From JAXDBV01 sp034678415 (lineage in GTDB: Bacteria; Bacteroidota; Bacteroidia; Bacteroidales; VadinHA17), in the NCBI GenBank assembly GCA_034678415.1, contig JAXDBV010000349.1, positions 1 through 18,362 on the forward strand: a stretch of 18,362 nucleotides of DNA, in the 5' to 3' direction. Under the pieces are notes generated by a model that worked only from the letters and a program-made list of their open reading frames with translations, did not search any database and was not told the DNA's origin. Below, one piece after another: positions 15,774-18,362 of this stretch. A program made the translations under genes and the position numbers. How positions within the stretch are numbered: the stretch's first letter is position 1; each line of letters opens with the position of its first letter.

Positions 15774-16544
15774 TCAGATGTTAATTTCGGTCCTGTTCCT
15801 TCGATCGAACCTGCAGATTGTGTCGTATCCTACTGCCTTAAGCAATTTCAGGGCTTCGGGAAAATGTTGTCCTACCTGGCCGGGATTGTGAGCGTCCGAT
15901 CCGAGGGTAACCGGTATATTTTCTGCCCGGCACAATTCCAGGAACTTCCGGGTAGGATAAAATTCACGGCAGGGCTTGTTCATTCCGCTGCAGTTCAGTT
16001 CAACTGCCACTCCCGATTCGCTGATAGCCCTGATCAGTTCCCCGTAATAACCGGCGGATCCTCCTTCAGGCCTATGGCCGAACTTCTTCACCAGGTCAAC
16101 ATGACCCAGGATATCGAACAATCCGGAACGGGCCGCCTTGCTGACAATCGAGAAATAATACTCATACAAATTCCCGATATTCCATTCGCTGTATCCATCG
16201 GCTGAATTATCCATATTCCAGTGGCCCAGAAAATGCACTGAGCCGATCACATAGTCCACCGGCAGGGAATCAATCAGTTGTGAGATTTCCGCTTCCTGAT
16301 CCGGAAAATAATCGACTTCAATGCCAAACTTAACTCTACAGTTAGGTGATCCGGATTTCGTATGCTGTACAAGTTCCGACATTTTCGGTATGTTCTCAGG
16401 TGATACGGCCCAGGATACGGGCCGCAGGCACAGATGATCTGAAAATCCTATCTCCGATAATCCGGACTGAACAGCTTGCCGTATATATTCTTCATGCTGT
16501 CCGCTGCCATCTGAAAAAATGGTATGTATATGGTAATCAATCAT
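15774..16544 (-). CDS. PHP-domain phosphatase, histidinol-phosphatase (HisK/HisJ) type
   Basis: The 256-residue cytoplasmic protein is a single PHP domain, a metal-dependent phosphoesterase barrel. Expected metal ligands are present in order: H5 and H7 (DYHIHTIFSDGS), D12, H37 (GFSDHL), Glu in KFGIEVDYF, His in GSVHFLGHW, His in DILGHVDLV, and Asp/His in LGSDAHN near the C-terminus. The GSVHFLGHW and GHVDLV motifs and the size match the HisK-type histidinol phosphatases, which convert L-histidinol phosphate to L-histidinol in histidine biosynthesis. No other his gene is in the window, so the substrate could be a different phosphate ester. It is followed by the M3 peptidase after 29 bp. A long hairpin-forming repeat lies upstream at 16575-16612. 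Confidence 0.85.
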   Translation of the reverse strand: MIDYHIHTIFSDGSGQHEEYIRQAVQSGLSEIGFSDHLCLRPVSWAVSPENIPKMSELVQHTKSGSPNCRVKFGIEVDYFPDQEAEISQLIDSLPVDYVIGSVHFLGHWNMDNSADGYSEWNIGNLYEYYFSIVSKAARSGLFDILGHVDLVKKFGHRPEGGSAGYYGELIRAISESGVAVELNCSGMNKPCREFYPTRKFLELCRAENIPVTLGSDAHNPGQVGQHFPEALKLLKAVGYDTICRFDRRNRTEINI

Positions 16545-16574
16545 TAATTTTCTTTAACCTGTTGAGAGAACAAC

Positions 16575-16612
16575 AATATCAAATGCGGGGTTGTGATCCT
16601 GCTTTTGATATT
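16575..16612. repeat. Inverted repeat between the small hypothetical gene and the PHP gene
   Basis: AATATCAAA (16575-16583) and TTTGATATT (16604-16612) are perfect 9-bp arms. Inside them, past one mismatch, GCGGG (16585-16589) can pair with CCTGC (16598-16602) with one G-U wobble on the + strand; on the minus transcript that pair becomes a C-A mismatch. It sits between two minus-strand genes 92 bp apart. No T-run follows on the minus strand. It could be an intercistronic processing hairpin or an operator. Confidence 0.4.
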
Positions 16613-16636
16613 TGGATGGAGTGAGATGCGTTATGG

Positions 16637-16897
16637 TTATCCTTCCTCGATGATTTTTCTGACCTTCTGCATTTCGGTTCTGGCATCCACCATCTTTACC
16701 CAGCTCACCTTTTCCCCGCTCTCCAGTGATTCATAATAGTATCCCGTCTCATTATGGATCAACCGGCAACGGCCCAGATCATACCTCAGGCTTTCCACAA
16801 TATCACCTTCCCTTAACACATTGCCATCGATATCAGCCAGCTTGGGTGTCTTCCGGGATTCTTTCCCGTTATGCACGCGGTTGAATAATCTGAACAT
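16637..16897 (-). CDS. Small conserved-looking hypothetical protein
   Basis: The protein has 86 residues, is soluble, and has no signal peptide. After a basic N-terminus it contains LADIDGNVLREGDIVESLRYDLGRC and GYYYESLESGEKVSWVKMVDART, a pattern of short beta strands like a small SH3/KOW-type barrel. It ends in a charged helix. The ATG at 16895-16897 is the natural start and is preceded by a 12-bp palindrome. Codon use and composition match its neighbours. It is upstream of, and on the same strand as, the PHP gene but 92 bp away, so cotranscription is possible but not certain. I do not recognise a named family. Confidence 0.65.
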   Translation of the reverse strand: MFRLFNRVHNGKESRKTPKLADIDGNVLREGDIVESLRYDLGRCRLIHNETGYYYESLESGEKVSWVKMVDARTEMQKVRKIIEEG

Positions 16898-16908
16898 GGC
16901 TCTATTGT

Positions 16909-16920
16909 TTAGGTACCTAA
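16909..16920. promoter_or_regulatory. 12-bp perfect palindrome, candidate operator
   Basis: TTAGGTACCTAA is its own reverse complement and ends 11 bp upstream of the minus-strand start codon at 16897. It lies in the AT-rich divergent intergenic region (16898-17058). The position is compatible with a dimeric regulator site acting on the small hypothetical gene, but no regulator gene is nearby. Confidence 0.35.
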
Positions 16921-17008
16921 TTTAATTATTTTATTAACTCCTTCAACAAAAACCTTCATTGATTCGTTTAATAATTAATAAATGCATTCTGATTCATTCG
17001 ATTGTTGA

Positions 17009-17016
17009 TAATTTTG
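17009..17016 (+). promoter_or_regulatory. -7 promoter element for the D-lactate dehydrogenase gene
   Basis: TAATTTTG matches the Bacteroidota -7 consensus TAnnTTTG exactly and lies 42 bp before the ATG at 17059. A clean TTTG at the expected upstream spacing is absent; TTCTG near 16987-16991 is the closest. Confidence 0.45.
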
Positions 17017-17058
17017 TGAATACATCATCCGGATTGAGGTCTTAACAGAAAGGATATC

Positions 17059-18063
17059 ATGCGTGTTGCAGTGTTCAGCACTGAGTCGTACGATGAGGAG
17101 TACCTTTTCGCGGCAAACCGGGGAAAGGGGCATGAGATGGTTTTTTACAAACCGGCGCTCAACAGGAGTACAGCCGGGCTGGCATATGGTTTTGAAGCCG
17201 TTTGTGTATTCGTCCATGACCAGATTGACCGGTCGACTCTTGAACAGCTTAAGGAGGGTGGTGTGAAACTGGTAGCCTTGCGCTGTGCAGGATTCAACAA
17301 TGTTGACCTTGTGGCAGCACACGAGCTGGGCATCCCCATCGTGAGAGTACCTGCGTATTCACCGCACGCCGTGGCTGAGCATGCCGTCGCACTGATCTTG
17401 ACACTGAACAGGAAGACCCACAAAGCTTACAACAGGGTACGTGAAGGCAATTTCTCCCTCGAGAGACTAACAGGATACGACCTGCACCGGAAGAAGGTTG
17501 GCGTGGTTGGCACAGGCAAGATCGGATCGGCATTCGCAGAGATCATGCTGGGATTCGGATGCCGGGTGACTGCCTTTGATAAATACCCGCAGGAATACCT
17601 GAAAGAAAAGGGGGTACGGTATGTATCTCTTGAACAATTGTTCAGTGAGTCGGATATTATTTCACTCCATTGTCCCCTTACCCCGGAAACACATAAGATC
17701 ATCAACAGGGACACGATCGGCATGATGAAAAAGGGTGTCATGATCATCAACACGAGCCGTGGCAAGCTGATCAGCTCATCGGCAATGCTCAGGGGCTTGC
17801 GCGATAGGAAGATAGGATATTTGGGTATTGATGTCTATTCCCAGGAAGAAAACCTGTTTTACAAGGATCTGTCGGAGATCATCATCGACGATGAGGTCAT
17901 CGGGCAGTTGATGACCTTCCCTAATGTCCTGATCACTGCCCATCAGGCTTTTTTTACCCGTGAAGCACTGGAAGAGATAGCCGTGACCACGATCCGCAAC
18001 CTGGATGATTTCCAGCAGAGAGGTGTGCTTGAAAACGAGGTAAAAACGGATGTTATGAGATAA
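17059..18063 (+). CDS. ldhA: D-lactate dehydrogenase (2-hydroxyacid dehydrogenase family)
   Basis: This cytoplasmic enzyme reduces pyruvate to D-lactate with NADH, regenerating NAD+ in fermentation. The 334 residues start MRVAVFSTESYDEEYL, close to known fermentative LdhA proteins. The substrate-domain motif RCAGFNNVDL is followed by VPAYSPHAVAEHAVAL and the NAD-binding loop GVVGTGKIG (G151, G153, G156). The catalytic triad is R234 (NTSRGKL), E263 (DVYSQEE) and H295 (ITAHQAFFT), offset by one from the E. coli enzyme. YSQEENLFYKDLS is also characteristic of LdhA rather than of glycerate or phosphoglycerate dehydrogenases. It is divergent from the small hypothetical gene and is followed 11 bp later by a PhzF-like gene on the same strand, probably in the same transcript. 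Confidence 0.93.
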   Translation: MRVAVFSTESYDEEYLFAANRGKGHEMVFYKPALNRSTAGLAYGFEAVCVFVHDQIDRSTLEQLKEGGVKLVALRCAGFNNVDLVAAHELGIPIVRVPAYSPHAVAEHAVALILTLNRKTHKAYNRVREGNFSLERLTGYDLHRKKVGVVGTGKIGSAFAEIMLGFGCRVTAFDKYPQEYLKEKGVRYVSLEQLFSESDIISLHCPLTPETHKIINRDTIGMMKKGVMIINTSRGKLISSSAMLRGLRDRKIGYLGIDVYSQEENLFYKDLSEIIIDDEVIGQLMTFPNVLITAHQAFFTREALEEIAVTTIRNLDDFQQRGVLENEVKTDVMR

Positions 18064-18074
18064 TTCCGACGAAT

Positions 18075-18362
18075 ATGAATATACCCATCTACCAGGTTGA
18101 TGCGTTTACCGACCGCGTATTCGGCGGTAATCCGGCCGCTGTATGCCCTCTTGACAGCTGGCCCGATGATGCGCTGTTGGCCAACATCGCGGCAGAAAAT
18201 AACCTGTCTGAAACCGCCTTCTTCGTGAACAGGGGAGATCATTTCGAGATACGGTGGTTTACTCCTGCCGTTGTTGTTGTCCAGTGCGGGCCTGCCACCC
18301 TGGCAGCCACACAAGTTATATTCCATGTTCTGGCATAACCCCGGCCCGAGATCAGGTTACAT
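18075..18362 (+). pseudogene. PhzF-family isomerase gene, apparently broken, cut by window end
   Basis: The frame starts with IPIYQVDAFTDRVFGGNPAA and NLSETAFF, clear PhzF/YddE family signatures with the catalytic Glu at residue 46. The next conserved block, normally EVxLCGHATLA, reads VVVQCGPATLA, so the second catalytic residue (His74 of PhzF) is Pro73. The frame then stops at TAA 18336-18338 after 87 residues, whereas the family is about 260-300 long. Reading on past the stop in the same frame gives PRPEIRL, resembling the family's next strand (EIRF). This points to a nonsense change rather than a natural end. The window ends 24 bases later, so I cannot see whether the frame stays open. 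A real decaying gene and base errors near the end of an assembled contig both fit. Confidence 0.7.

Noticed and set aside
1..18362. CRISPR array, tRNA or rRNA genes, insertion sequences, phage genes
   Set aside because: No regularly spaced direct repeats, no cloverleaf or rRNA-like stretches, and no transposase, integrase or phage motifs were seen on either strand.

Overview
The window looks like chromosomal DNA of a member of the Bacteroidota, probably an anaerobic, fermentative Bacteroidales-like lineage. The reasons are the gene families present: a Bacteroidota-type divergent GroES, a lipoprotein M3 peptidase, a BglX-type GH3 lipoprotein, tandem Usp and fermentative D-lactate dehydrogenase. 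Other support comes from -7 elements matching TAnnTTTG upstream of several genes, and from the scarcity of Shine-Dalgarno sequences. I see no rRNA, tRNA, CRISPR array, transposase or phage gene.

Region 1 (1-7392, + strand) is a carbohydrate locus: the 3' part of a GH35-family gene, then a 1114-residue GH94 phosphorylase that starts on the base after the GH35 stop, then a GH3 beta-glucosidase lipoprotein. The GH94 has the length and motifs of the 1,2-beta-oligoglucan (sophorooligosaccharide) phosphorylase branch rather than of ordinary cellobiose phosphorylases. A GH35 beside such a phosphorylase recalls the GH35 that acts as a beta-1,2-glucosyltransferase in Ignavibacterium. I therefore read the trio as a probable beta-1,2-glucooligosaccharide utilisation locus that continues upstream of the window. 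This is the most interesting system seen.

Region 2 (7466-9326, +) holds a GT4-like glycosyltransferase and a small outer-membrane beta-barrel-like protein. Region 3 (9451-11222, -) holds a tandem universal stress protein, a gene-free stretch of about 475 bp, and a GroES-like protein. Divergent from groES is a TrmJ/TrmH-type tRNA 2'-O-methyltransferase (11332-12081, +).

Region 4 (12094-13411) holds a secreted Phe/Pro/Asp-rich protein of unknown function (-) and, divergently, a small membrane protein with no ATG start (+). Next come a very AT-rich 105-bp block containing an 18-bp perfect palindrome and a clear intrinsic terminator that overlaps the end of the following minus-strand gene.

Region 5 (13639-16897, -) reads, in transcription order, small hypothetical protein, PHP-family histidinol-phosphatase-like hydrolase, and M3 metallopeptidase lipoprotein. 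Region 6 (17059-18362, +) has an LdhA-type D-lactate dehydrogenase with a good promoter candidate. It is followed by a PhzF-family isomerase gene that appears broken: its catalytic His is replaced by Pro and it has an early in-frame stop.

Apart from Region 1 and the short minus-strand runs, the genes look like independent housekeeping or accessory units rather than one pathway. All family assignments come from reading motifs; no search was run.
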